A stretch of 64,000 nucleotides of DNA from NCBI GenBank assembly GCA_903813345.2, contig CAIIXF020000012.1, forward strand, positions 24,812,184 to 24,876,183. The letters are read 5' to 3'. Under the pieces are notes generated by a model, which was not told the DNA's origin, searched no databases, and saw only the letters and a program-made list of their open reading frames with translations. Each line of letters starts with the position of its first letter. The first letter of the stretch is position 1. Below, in pieces: positions 50,826 through 62,000 of the stretch. Source of the DNA: Owenia fusiformis (taxonomy: Eukaryota > Annelida > Polychaeta > Sabellida > Oweniidae). The position numbers and the translations under genes were made by a program.

Positions 50826-51723
50826 CAGTGCGTATCAAAAATCGCAACAGATTGTTATCTCGAAAAAGCACAAAACCAGTGATAACAGCATTGATTTCAT
50901 TCAATGTACCATAAAGCCACGTGTCTCCTCTTTACAATGGTATATCATCCGTTAATATAAGGTCATGGTTTGGCGAGTAATCATTCCCTTTGCAAAGTGG
51001 GCCATAAAACATAAAACAAATGATGACTGCATTATTTTCAATCAATGTACCAAAAAGCCAAATTATTTCTCTGCAATGGAATGTCATTCATTCACAGGGA
51101 GTCCTGGCTGTCCGAATAATCATTAATTTCGCAAAGTGGGGCAAAATTCAGCTCGGACCCAAGTGTTAAACACTGCAAAAGACGAAGGAAGAAGGTGTGA
51201 CAGGTCTGGCATAGACAGCAAAGTGTTCATACTCATACTCTTACAAGAATACCTATACCCCTCTAAATTGCCATCACTTCCTTGCACATAAAGATGCTCT
51301 CAACTCTCCACACCATGCGTGATTAAGCCCCGAGTCATCTGTGGGTTAAAGCGGAGAAAAGCAGCCCATTGGGAATTCTTTCTCGAAGTTTTGCAATATC
51401 CGGTGGGGGAATTGTGAGCACAGATGCTCCTGAGATAGCTCCAAAAGAAAAAGTCACAACAATTCAAGACAGGAGATTGGCACTTAGCCCTTGAACTTAT
51501 TTTTGCAATATCTGAAACTTGGTTCAGAGCAGATTTTGACTCACTGTGCAAATGGAAGGATTCCTCACCCAACCATGACCACATGTTAATGAACTGATGA
51601 ATGACATATCATTGCAAAGAGGAGAGACGTGGCTTTATGCTACATTAAATAAAATTCATGTAGTCGTCACTAGTTTTGTGATTTTACGAGAAAACTGCTT
51701 GTTGGTTTTTTTTATACGCCCTG
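50826..51723 (-). mobile_element. Mariner/Tc1-type relic with long composite inverted ends
   Basis: The ends CAGTGCGTATCAAAAA and its inverted counterpart TTTTTATACGCCCTG are flanked by TATA, consistent with TA target duplication. The inverted similarity continues for about 180 bp on each side, including ATAAAGCCACGT and GTCATGGTT. A second diverged copy of the left arm follows directly at about 51003-51150. The interior carries a decayed transposase segment (51300-51584). Superfamily call rests on TA flanks plus the transposase motif. Confidence 0.7.
51300..51584 (-). pseudogene. Mariner-like transposase fragment
   Basis: The frame contains CQSPVLNCCDFFFWSYL (residues about 35-51). This resembles the SPDLNxxDFFLWxxLK block around the last catalytic acid of mariner/IS630-type DDE transposases. 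Shortly after, the frame appears to slip: a neighbouring frame reads PPDIAKLRERI, the kind of helix that follows in this family. The N-terminal two thirds of a transposase are absent. It lies inside the 50826-51723 inverted-repeat element, whose right arm precedes it directly. Inactive. Confidence 0.6.
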
Positions 51724-52079
51724 TATAGCTTGTTTTCTATGATACATATTTTAAACAAACGCGTTTAAAGTAAAAATTTAAATGTTTGGAACTACTTTGA
51801 ATTGAAAAAATAAGCAATCAAATGACTACTTATATTGCAACAGTATATGAAAATATGGAAACATATGTACAAGTCCTAACTTTTCTATATTTCAGATAGT
51901 TATGTATAATGTGCAGCAGCAAAGCAGTGGCCTTTTGTAATTTAGAGAGTTTCGGCCATGTTAATTTTTTCAAAATAACATGACCGAGAAGCATCAAAAT
52001 ATAAGTGGCCAGAGATGTGATAGCAAAACTACAAAACAAACTAAAATATACAAAAGTTAGGACATGTATAAATATTTGT
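51724..52079. other. No gene or repeat recognised
   Basis: AT-rich spacer of about 350 bp. A 69-codon minus-strand frame here has no recognisable features. Confidence 0.4.
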
Positions 52080-52154
52080 ATCCCATACTTGGACGTGTTA
52101 CAGGCACATAAAGCCGGTTTGTAAAAACTTATATTTTCATCAGCGAGCAGATAT

Positions 52155-52640
52155 AGGGGTTATGCACTGGGAGGTTTTGGATACTGGGAATATCCAGAGG
52201 GATATACGATATATCTTCCCGAGGGACAGAAGGGACCGAGGGAAGATGTATTGTATATCCCAAGGGATATTCCATGTATCCAAACCGACCGTGCATAACT
52301 GGTGTATCTCATACTTGAGTGGGTTTAGGGTAGATATAACCTTTTCCACCTTTTTCAAATGACAAGATATTTATATTTAACATTTTCGTAAAATTCTTTT
52401 TGTTCAATACAATGAAATTGTTACATTTAAACTTAAAAAAATTAAATTTTAAAATTAAAACTTTTGATATTTAAACTTTTTTAAACTTTTGAAAAATTCC
52501 CGGGAGCGGGATGGATATATTATATCTGCCCGCATTTGGCTTGGAGCGGGACATATACAATATATCCTGCCCGCTCCTCAGATACGATATATATTCCCGG
52601 GTGATATCTACCCAAAACCCACTCAGGTATGAGATACATA
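52155..52640. mobile_element. Nested foldback-type insertion in left copy
   Basis: About 486 bp missing from the inverted partner copy. It carries its own inverted pairs: GAGTGGGTTTAGGGTAGATA near 52317 against GATATCTACCCAAAACCCAC near 52604, and a near-palindrome around 52165-52310 with GGGAATATCC against GGATATTCC. The central part is AT-rich. Confidence 0.6.
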
Positions 52641-52754
52641 GCTTTACGTCCCGCTCCGAGTGGGCAGATATAGTATATCTGTCCGCTTCGTCATAATCGC
52701 CGCTTGCATATTTATTCATAAGTTGTAACGTTCGCATAACGACTGTAAACGACA

Positions 52755-53052
52755 ATGGAGAAAAACACAGATAATCGGGATCTGTTTGATGGTTTAAAAA
52801 AGGGAAGGAATATCCACTTAATCAATCAAAAATTCGAGTAAATAAATGTGGGAATATTTGAGAGAACAGGAAAATCTGCCCACGGCCAAGAAAACAAAAC
52901 TGGACATGATTGAACAATGTGAACCAGATGACCAAGATTGGTATGGGATAAACATATTATCCTATAGTCGGTTCAGGATATTGGGATTATCCCTTGGCCA
53001 ATATAATATATTTTACGTCTGGACCTGTGGCCCTCGGGCAGATATATTATAG
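52755..53052 (+). pseudogene. Coding-like segment in left palindromic element, frameshifted
   Basis: ATG at 52755 opens MEKNTDNRDLFDGLKKGR and stops at 52839. The neighbouring frame continues MWEYLREQENLPTAKKTKLD from 52846 and then enters palindrome sequence. The minus-strand partner at 54152-54298 encodes a closely similar start. I do not recognise the protein. It may be a captured exon or the N-terminus of the element's own lost gene. Confidence 0.4.
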
Positions 53053-53099
53053 TTGCCTTGGGATAATCCCAATATCCTGAACCTCATATAGGATAATCT

Positions 53100-53804
53100 A
53101 TTAATCTCTCTATTTTTTCATATTCTGTTTCAATATGGTCCTTTAATTGCTTATTTTTTACTGGGAATTCCAAGTTTTTTAGATTCAAAGTAGTTTCAAA
53201 CATTTAAAATTTTACTGTAATAAGATATTTTGAGCTAAAATATGTAGGGCCCTAAGACATCGTTTATATTATAGCATTATAGTTCGCATCGAAATCAAAA
53301 TTACCAGCATAGTATTCAATAGACTTGAGTATTATGATTCCAGTTGACATCAAGGCGAAATTGCAAATCTCCGTTCTAAACACAGCTCTGAAGCTGATCA
53401 AATATTTAAAGTAGACTAAGCCGCGCTTGTTTTGTATGCGCGCTATATACATTTCTTTATTCCATGCATGATGGTGCAATTCCCTGCAATCTGATTGGTC
53501 CATGTGACTTAAATATATCATGTGTTTGCACGCTCTCTCCACTTAGCGTTAGTGAGACACCGTTGGGATACGGTAAATATGCAGCTGATTTGCTTTAAGG
53601 AAAATATGATTATGTAGAACCTTTTGAAATCTACTTGTCACATCTACTTTACATGCTTTATGTTTCCATTCATTACAAATCTTTAATTGTAATCAATCAA
53701 TAAAACAAATAAGTGATAAAAGTATCAAAGGTTAAAATCATGTTACAGTGTTCATTTATGTGCTTAACCATAAATCATTTAATTTAGGGAGATATTTAAA
53801 ATCT
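53100..53804. other. No gene recognised between the inverted copies
   Basis: AT-rich spacer forming the loop between the two inverted elements. A 92-codon minus-strand frame at 53264-53542 has no recognisable domain or supporting composition. Confidence 0.4.
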
Positions 53805-53937
53805 TAATCGTCATAAATCAAAGATGCAGTTCGCGCAATAGACGAAATGTCAGTTTTCCAACAAGACCTACATGTAAGTCTTACGTCACGCTTGGAACAG
53901 CGAGTCGTCTGCTAATTTGCGAGACATTTGAGTATAT
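53805..53937 (-). repeat. Satellite relic, left part
   Basis: Contains GATGCAGTTCGCGCAATAGACG, GAAATGTCAGTTTTCC, TCTTACGTCACGCTTGG and GAGACATTTGAGTATATA, all landmarks of the inverted block III monomer, heavily diverged. It is cut by the palindromic element at about 53938. Confidence 0.7.
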
Positions 53938-54472
53938 AGAGATTATCCTATATGAGGTTCAGGATATTGGGATTATCCCGAGGCCAATATAATATATCTG
54001 CCCGAGGGCCGCAGGTCCCGAGGGAAGATATATTATATTGGCCAAGGGATAATCCCAATATCCTGAACCGACTATAGGATAATATGTTTATCCCATACTA
54101 ATCTTGGTCATCTGCTTCACATTGTTCAACCGTGGACATATTTTAGAATACTCATGTGCAGTTTTGTTTTCTTGGCCGTGATATTCCCACATTTATTTTC
54201 TCAAATTTTTGATTGATTAGGTGGATGCACCTTCCCTTTTTTAAACCATCAAACAGATCCTGATTGTCTGTGTTTTCTCCATTGTCGTTTACAGCCATTA
54301 CGCGAACGTAACAAATTATGAACAAATGTGCGAGCGGCGATTATGACGTAGCGGGCAGATATACTATATCTGCCCGCTCGGAGCGGGACGTAAAGCTATA
54401 TCTGCCCGCTGATGAAAATATAAGTTTTTACAAACCGGCTTTATGTACCTGTAACACGTCCAAGTATGGGAT
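53938..54472 (-). mobile_element. Palindrome-rich element, right copy (inverted)
   Basis: Reverse-complement partner of 52080-53099 without the 486-bp insertion, about 535 bp. It contains a near-perfect hairpin around 53955-54070 and a 29-bp palindrome with 14-bp arms at 54349-54377 (AGCGGGCAGATATA mirrored). It splits a satellite relic: GAGTATATA on the left and TTTTACGTTTGCCCAGCAAG on the right together make one monomer. Confidence 0.72.
54152..54298 (-). pseudogene. Coding-like segment in right palindromic element
   Basis: 48 codons from ATG 54298 (MAVNDNGENTDNQDLFDGLK), stop at 54152. Similar over about 35 residues to the frame at 52755, with one or two substitutions, so the reading frame predates the duplication of the element. 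Family unknown. Confidence 0.4.
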
Positions 54473-54600
54473 AAATAGTTTTACGTTTGCCCAGCAAGGA
54501 CTTGTTGATTTATCTTTAATTTAGGGAAATATTTAATATCTAATCTGTCATAAATCAATGATGCAGTTTGCGGTATGGACGAAATGTCAGTTTTCGGAGA
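54473..54600 (-). repeat. Satellite relic, right part
   Basis: TTTTACGTTTGCCCAGCAAG, GACTTGTTGATTTATC, AATATCTAATCTGTCATAAA and GACGAAATGTCAGTTTTCGG are diverged block III landmarks. This is the outermost trace of the satellite in the window. Confidence 0.7.
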
Positions 54601-55984
54601 AGGTTCCAAGTCACGGGATTACGAAAAAGACCAGCCACCGACCAGTCACTCTCCACAGTTTGATCCAGGAGGTGCGAGGTGGGTGCTTGGCCGGCGGTCG
54701 GTTTTTTACAGAATCATGCTTTCAAACCACCATGATTTAGAAATAGTGATAGAAAATCGACTACCACTCATTTAATTATCGTCAGAGCGTGTAAGTTTCA
54801 GTCACGGTAAGTTTCACTTCGAATATGTTACTTCTTTCCAGTCAATATGGTACAACGAAAATGTGCACATATTAAAATTTTTCGTCAAAACTCGACTTTT
54901 GTTCAAGTTGATACGATTGTCTTTCGAACTAGAGACTTACCTCGTTCGAAAGATCATAAAAGACTTTATCCATACTGAAAATCTTAGATCCCAGCATAGT
55001 ATAATACGCCGCCAGTCCGCATTTGATTTTTTGAAATGAGTCGTAGATCGTCAAGATTTCTCCGACTGATATCGGGTTATGTCAAATTGGTTTATAAATA
55101 CGGATTTCTTTACCCTTGTAAGGCGCATGCAGAAAATTGATTATGTCGGTCAATAGCGCTTGCGCTAACGTTTATTGTACAAAAAATATCCGACTTCCAA
55201 GATTCAGATCATTTTGCCGTGTTTGCTAAGCGTGTATACGTGAATGACAAGCTGTTTTGAGTAGATAAGGTTCCCATTTTAGACACAAAATGGATTTAGC
55301 TTGACATTGATGTGCACATTGGCACTTTTGAGCATGTTAATACAAGTTTTTACACTCTTAGCAGGAGACATTGTGTTATATGTACGTTTTCTAGTATGTT
55401 ATTCAACTGTATTTTTGTGAATCAGAAAAGTCGTCCCAGAAATGTATCTTTCAGTCTTTACTTTGTCGCTAGGCAGAACATATTGTAAAACATTTTTCCT
55501 TTGTCACAAAGAGGATAATGTTTGTTTTGACAGTTTGAGGTGTCTGGTGACGAGCGATTTATGATTAAATGCAAAATCACCAGAGCAGATATAATCCAAA
55601 ACATCCGACATTCAACATATCATGTAAGACTACATCGACCCGGTGTAAAAGAAATTATGGTCCCATGGGGATTATGGTCCCCTTTCTTTGCGGCCCTTAC
55701 TGGCCCGGACTGTGTATAAATAATAAAATAATTGTAATTAGGTCACCATATAAATCAATGGAGAGTAGGACCATAATTTGATAGGACCTTCTACCCTTTT
55801 ACATCGGTACTAGTTTTCAGAGTTTCAAGTATGGATTAAGCATAGTTCTATATTACGAATCCACTTTCTACAAAAACACTAATTATACAGCACTAGTCTA
55901 GTCAACATTCAATAGCAATAATCATGTGCGATTATTTTTGATTTAAATTCATTGTTGCAGGGACCTTGCAATAAACAGGATACA
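54601..55984. other. No gene recognised
   Basis: Low-complexity-free AT-rich DNA. A weak inverted pair (CCGGTGTAAAAG near 55640 and CTTTTACATCGG near 55796) frames about 170 bp containing repeated GGTCC words and may be a small MITE, but this is marginal. Confidence 0.4.
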
Positions 55985-56615
55985 AATATATGTCATATTC
56001 CGCAACAAATATGGCCTATTTACTTGCGGTATATGCCAGATTCACCTGCGGTATATGGCATACACACTAACCAATAAGAGCGCAATACGGATGTACGCAA
56101 TTTTCAATTACATAGATTCAACGAACGTGTCTATAAATTATTATTATGATTACCAATTCAACATTTTAGTGCACGGAAAAGTGGAAAATATCAACTAATG
56201 CAACTGAATAATATACACCAGTACGGTACCTGTATTGTTTGATGATGTTTTGTCTAGGCGTTAGATGCAAAAACACACTTCAAGGAAAACATTAACAAAA
56301 ACGAACCTATGTTCGTGAAGCTCATAAGTGACTTCATAGCCAAATGCAAACTTTTAAAAGATCACTAGTATTTATATATTGTTGTATTGGCAATCACGAT
56401 TTACACATTTCAAATATTTTCAGGAGTATCATTCAGCAATAACATGTAATAAACGTACTTTATCAATACAGGATTCATTTATATTAGTACTCAAAGCGCC
56501 AACTATATTGGTAATCCACTAAATCCAGCGTAGTTTTACATTTAGAATAGATTCTTTCGAGCAATTAAATCAAATCTGCATCACGTTTTCATCTGCGGTA
56601 TATGGCATAGTCCTA
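55985..56615. mobile_element. Possible MITE with TGCGGTATATGGCATA words
   Basis: TATGTCATATTCCGCA at about 55990 is an imperfect inverted match to TGCGGTATATGGCATA at about 56594. Two further direct copies of TGCGGTATATG lie at about 56025 and 56047. No target duplication is evident and the interior is non-coding. Confidence 0.3.
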
Positions 56616-57129
56616 TAATGGCAGCTTTATTCAGCCATTTAGAAACTACAGTATGGAGTATGTTCAATGGCAATTCATGAAATTTAGGGATTTGTGTCTG
56701 GTTTTTCCATATTTTGATCAGTAATCTATCAATCACCAATTCAAATCTTAATTCTGTTCCAAAATTGGTTCAATTTCAGTAATATTTTTCAAAAAACTGA
56801 AAAATATTTGTATTGAAAAAAGGTTATGCCAACTGTTGACAGATTGAGTCTTCAATACTATTGGATAGTGGATCTGCCAATCATTTATAATAAAATAACA
56901 CCAGAAAAGTAACCAATTTTATTTATAATAAAGGAATATTATTCAATCATGAGTCCTGATAGAACTTGCACCAAATTGTAAAATTTTTGATTTCACATTA
57001 AGACATTAACATGCAAGTCAGAATATGATTGTAATACAGATGTAAAATAGGAGTAAACAGTACAGTATTCAATAAATCATGTTTATTGTACACACATTCT
57101 CTCCTTGTTAAAGACTGCACACAATGTCA
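56616..57129. other. No gene recognised
   Basis: AT-rich spacer with no frame or repeat of note. Confidence 0.4.
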
Positions 57130-58735
57130 TAGTAGTCCATAACTAGATTTCAGTCATTAGTGGTTCCACAGATAATGATGTTTCTCCAAGTTGAAGATTG
57201 TACAAAATATGTAATATTACCCCTTAATAACATGTGGGTTACAAAGTCATTAGTGGTGCCACAGAAGAGTGTGATAATGTTGTTTTCTACAAGTAAAGGA
57301 TTGCACATAATCTATAATTGCAGTCAATTACTAAGTTCCACGACCATTTTAGTCTAGGTAACAGAGTGATAGGTGCTGCCCCAGAAGAATATGATAATAT
57401 TGTATGTTGATTATGAGGATTAGAATTAAGCACAATATTTAGTAGCAGTACATGATTAAACCCCATCATTAACAGAATCATTGGTGTCGCAACCACATCA
57501 GATAATGTTGTCCCTTTCCAAGTTAAGGATTTCACCCAATATGTAATCGCAGTCCATAACTTATTTCAAACTACATTATAGTCTAGGTAACAGATTAAGG
57601 ATTACGCAAAATAAAACTAAGTACCACCACCATTAAGTCTAAGTTACAAGGTCACTAGGTTTGATGTTGTTCTCTCCAAGGTAAGTCTTTGTACAATAAA
57701 CCTAGGTTCCATCACCATTGTAGTCTAGGTTACAAAGTCACTAGTTGTACCACAGAAGAGTATGATAATGTTGCTCTCTTCAAAGTAAGGAATGCGAATA
57801 AAGTAAAGTGATGCCACACCAGAGTATGATAATGTTGTTCAATCCAAGGTAAGGATTGCATATGGTATCGGAGTCCATAATATCCGCCTCTATTAAAAGT
57901 CTATGTTACACAGTCAGTAGAGGTGCCAACAATAGTGTAATAATGTGGTTATCTGCAAGGTCAAGGTCAGGATTGCACACAATATGTAAAATCAGTCCAT
58001 AACTAGCTTGAACCATCATTATAGTCTTGGTAACTGCCACATCTGAGTATGATGATGTTGTTCTCTCCAAGGAAAGTATTGCACACAATTTGTAATAGCA
58101 GGCCATAACTAGCTTCAACCATCATTATAGTCTAGTTAACTGCCACATCATACCATAACTAGCTTTAACCATCATTATAGTCTAGTTAACTGCCACATCA
58201 GGCCATAACTAGCTTCAACCATCATTATAGTCTTGGTAACTGCCACATCTGAGTATGATGATGTTGTTCTCTCCAAGGAAAGTATTGCACACAATTTGTA
58301 ATAGCAGGCCATAACTAGCTTCAACCATCATTATAGTCTAGTTAACTGCCACATCAGGCCATAACTAGCTTCAACCATCATTATAGTCTAGTTAACTGCC
58401 ACATCAGGCCATAACTAGCTTCAACCATCATTATAGTCTTGGTAACTGCCACATCTGAGTATGATGATGTTGTTCTCTCCAAGGAAAGTATTGCACACAA
58501 TTTGTAATAGCAGGCCATAACTAGCTTCAACCATCATTATAGTCTAGTTAACTGCCACATCAGGCCATAACTAGCTTCAACCATCATTATAGTCTTGGTA
58601 ACTGCCACATCTGAGTATGATGATGTTGTTCTCTCCAAGGAAAGTATTGCAAACAATTTGTAATAGCAGGCCATCACAGAATATTTAATCACAAACCATT
58701 ACTGAGTTCCACCCACCACCATCATTGCAGTCTAA
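57130..58735 (+). repeat. Composite tandem repeat: 106-bp and 50-bp units
   Basis: The young core at 57990-58670 alternates a 106-bp unit (with GAGTATGATGATGTTGTTCT and CCAAGGAAAGTATTGCACAC) and one or two copies of a 50-bp unit (CCATAACTAGCTTCAACCAT, then AGTCTAGTTAACTGCCACAT). The GATGATGTTG landmark is at 58051, 58257, 58463 and 58619. The spacings of 206, 206 and 156 equal 106 plus two, two and one 50-bp units. Upstream, 57130-57990 holds older degenerate copies of a similar unit of about 100-115 bp. Confidence 0.85.
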
Positions 58736-60600
58736 AATCAAAATGATATAACCTTTTTAGGGATGAGTATATTTTACTCATTATTTTAGAGAAGAGCATT
58801 AACATGCAAAATGTCACCTTGCCATTTGTTACAATGCCTAACTCATAATTACAATCATACTGTCCATGCGCCAATGCATGCTTATATACAAAATTGATGG
58901 TTTATAAACTCCATTCAGTTTAAATTGAAGAAAAAACAAGGGCCAAACATAAGTGTCAATTTTGAGATGAGATGAGATGTAAGATCTTAAGGAGAATCAT
59001 TGAATGATATCAAGATAAATTTACTGGTTTATAAAGCTTTGTGTAATCCACACAACAACACGCTTTTTTCACCTTTAGTCTTGTTTTCCAAAAAAGCATA
59101 CTATTATACAACGTTACTGAATACTGGTAAAACATGTTTCATCTTTTAAAATTAATTCCTATGCGCTGTAAATTATTAAATAATTCAACTTACTTAAACA
59201 GGATCCAAAGACTGTCATCTTCTCGAAGATGCAACTTTAGTTAAAGAGATCTATCACTAGCAGGAATAATATGCAATGTAGATACAGACGCTGCAAAGAG
59301 CTGACGTAGATTGTCTATCTTTTACATAACTTCACAACTGGGGTTCGAAGTGTAATGACCTGAAAGTACTTAGAAAAAAGGAAAAAAGTCAGCAATGATT
59401 TGACTTTTTTCCTTTAAAGTGATAAGTTAATATACCCATCTCTCTGGAATGGCCATTTTCAGATATGAGTATGTTTAAATATCACTTTAAGAGAATGCAT
59501 TAATATGCAAAATGTCACCACTGGCCATTTGTTAAAGTTGCAATCTGTTACAGTAGACGAACACCAATTGCTGGCCGCAATCCATAAAGAGCTTTGTTCA
59601 CAGAAATATACATGTAACATTATGTTACTACTTTTGGTGGCGACATAAAAATCAAATCATTGCTGAGTAAGTACACTTTACTAAGAACTATGAATATATC
59701 ACCTTATCACCGCTGAATTAATTGGCAAATTGTTACTTGAAAGTTAGCATTATTATATTGATCAAAACTAAATTGATAGAATATTAACTATTTTCCCAGT
59801 AGTCACAGAACATAAATTACCAAACACATGTAAACAAGACCACTGTTCCTGGTGTTGCAGCCCAAGATCTGCTTTGCTGAAAATACAAAAAGATGCTGTA
59901 ATACTCAGATAATATCACAATGTAAACAAATTGCCAAAAAAGTATCAATTAGGAGGGATGGAGTAAGGTAGTAAATTAAATACATTTTAACTAGACAATA
60001 CAAAACTGCTTCCAGCATTGCATCCATTGTGTGCCTTCTGCCAAGTTCATACTTCTGGCTAAATTGTGATTTTGTGCAAGGAGAAAATCGATTTATTAGT
60101 ATCTTGTATGCAATAGTAGTAGTTGTTGTCCAAAGCAGTAGAAGTCAGCATCTCTCTTAAAACCATCTATATTGAGAAAAGTTGTTTTAATGACTACCTT
60201 AACTCCAAAGCAAGCAAGGGATTATCATTTGCAAAACCTGAACAATTTGCTTTAAACAATCAGAGTCTAGGTCATAAATACCTATACAGTTGATTGCTTT
60301 TTGGACCAAATCATGGTCACATTTACACTGACCTCAACACAAGAAAAAAATAGTTGAAAACTAAAAATTGGCTACAAATAGGCTACAACACAGAGAACCA
60401 TCTTCCAGCTCGCACCAAAAAATAATTGAAAATTGAAACCTAAAAACTGAGACTAACATACTTAGTATGTTAACTCTCAGGTGAAAGTGAATTTATAAAA
60501 ACAATATGAAGACAACATTTCCAAATATGGCGCACATCTCTTCCATTTTGAAATGAACCATTGGTGGATTCCACTATTCTTTCATTTCAGAACATAGAAC
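58736..60600. other. No gene recognised; one dispersed repeat pair
   Basis: AT-rich DNA. A segment at about 58760-58835 (GATGAGTATA, CATTAACATGCAAAATGTCA, CCATTTGTTA) recurs in diverged form at about 59460-59535 (GATGAGTATG... ATTAATATGCAAAATGTCAC), so an element or duplication is present. No credible frame. Confidence 0.5.
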
Positions 60601-60781
60601 CTGTTAGGAAGCTTTCAAGCCAACCACACCTTAACAAAAGATCAAACATTGGGTGACTGTCCCCTCGCTCATGCTGTATGCTGTCCAGAGAGATTAAGAA
60701 GAATAACAAGAATGCCATCCTTGGCCATGCATCATTAGGATACATCACATTAAAAAGATGAAATACAAGACCAGACCACTA

Positions 60782-61340
60782 TCAATTCCTGATGGTATCC
60801 TTACTGTAACACTGATGAGCAATGTCTACCTACCTAAAGAGTACAAGGTAACATGTATCAACTCCAATGCCATTCCGCTCAGATCCATGTGAATCCTTGC
60901 TGCGTCCTCACAAGATCTTAAGAATCACACTATATCCGTCATAGCCAACTAATCGTCACTGATGCTTGAAAGCAAAAATGAGTGGACCATCACCAGAATT
61001 CACCGAGACCCCTCGGGAACTATCGAATGCACACCGGCACCACAGCAATACATTGACCTACATCCTGGTGGGTGCAGGTCGACCATATTACTAACGAGTA
61101 ACTGTGGCTTTTATCAGCCATCAGAATATAGGCGAAACAAGAACCAAGTTCAACAATAAGAATCCAACACGGAAACTGTTGGTTGGGACTTACAGGGAAT
61201 TGATAACTGGAACCCATGCATCTAGAGATTGATAGACACTGATCATAAGAATCACAGTGGAGATACCACAAGGAACATCAAATGGTATGATCAAGTAAGC
61301 CAGAGCTCTCAATGCAATGGATCAGAATGACCCATGCTCA
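60782..61340 (+). pseudogene. Degenerate immunoglobulin-like domain exon(s)
   Basis: In one plus-strand frame, TVTLMSNVYLPKEYKVTC is followed by SNAIPL, then NHTISV, then EWTITRIHRDPSGTIEC. This matches the two cysteine strands of an Ig fold: Cys codons at 60854 and 61028 are 58 codons apart, and the second follows the usual RxxSGxxxC pattern. Two stops interrupt the frame. A TGA at 60890 falls 12 codons after the first Cys, where the conserved Trp is expected, and a TAA lies at 60950. Further along the same frame DTDHKNHSGD and KWYDQ (61235 onward) look like a second, more decayed domain. Composition is less AT-rich than the surroundings. It is probably a pseudogene of an adhesion or receptor-type protein; the gene is unknown. 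Confidence 0.5.
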
Positions 61341-61609
61341 ACGATGCCATTCTTAGATATTCCTCAAAATCAATCGGGACAACATAAAACATGAACAAAG
61401 GAAGGCCTCCCAATACTTGATCTCGTGTTAAGACATGCTCAGCCATCCAGCTTCATAGCAGACTCCACATTCCTCCACTCCAGAATAATGGGCTGGCCAA
61501 CAAAATCCACCGGTTCATTCAAAATGGAAGGTGCCCCACTAAACGAGAAGAACCTGCCTCCCACCCATAGATGGAAATTATTGTCTAGCTGGAGATGACT
61601 CTTTAAATG
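61341..61609. other. Less AT-rich continuation after the Ig-like exon, unassigned
   Basis: Similar composition to the Ig-like stretch and possibly part of the same decayed gene. Open pieces exist on both strands, for example PSILNEPVDFVGQPIILEW on the minus strand, but none is convincing. Confidence 0.3.
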
Positions 61610-61650
61610 ACATAAAAAATACAACATAAAAAATACAACATAAAAAATCA
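61610..61650 (+). repeat. Short tandem repeat, 14-bp unit x 3
   Basis: CATAAAAAATACAA repeated about three times. Confidence 0.75.
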
Positions 61651-61870
61651 AGATTACTTAACTTGGGTGACAGGAACATTGCAACTCATCAGGGTTCGTG
61701 TTAAAGTAGTTTCCAGTTTACGGGTCATCTTGGCTTGGCTTCCCATATGTGGCTCACACTCCAGAAAGTGATTAATCTTCCAGAGGGCGGCTTGGTTTTC
61801 AGTAGGTAGGTCAACTTCACCTGGATTCCTATGGGTGGCTAGGTTTCCATTTGTGGCTTGATGCTTATTT

Positions 61871-62000
61871 GTGGCTCATCTTCCAGCGGGTGGCTCATCT
61901 TCCAGCGGGTGCCTCATCTTCCAGCGGGTGGCTCATCTTCCAGCGGGTGGCTCATCTTCCAGCGGGTGGCTCATCTTCCAGCGGGTGGCTCATCTTCCAG
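61871..62000 (+). repeat. 19-bp minisatellite running into assembly gap
   Basis: GTGGCTCATCTTCCAGCGG repeated nearly seven times with one G-to-C variant, then cut by the gap. Degenerate relatives (TGTGGCTCACACTCCAG, TTAATCTTCCAGAGG) lie upstream from about 61735. Frames across it and the Ns are not genes. Confidence 0.92.

Larger units (their letters stand above)
52080..53099 (+). mobile_element. Palindrome-rich element, left copy (with 486-bp insertion)
   Basis: Starts TCCCATACTTGGACGTGTTA and ends CCTCATATAGGATAATC. The same sequence occurs inverted at 53938-54472. Inside are several long near-palindromes, for example TTCAGGATATTGGGATTATC at about 52972 pairing with its complement near 53085. 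A segment at 52155-52640 is absent from the other copy and is a nested insertion. A short coding-like stretch (52755-52841, then a second frame from 52846) is shared by both copies. Confidence 0.72.

Noticed and set aside
55569-55781. 70-codon plus-strand ORF
   Set aside because: No recognisable motif, and it overlaps a possible small inverted-repeat element.
61020-61651. Minus-strand ORFs opposite the Ig-like segment
   Set aside because: No domain pattern; the plus-strand frame explains the region better.
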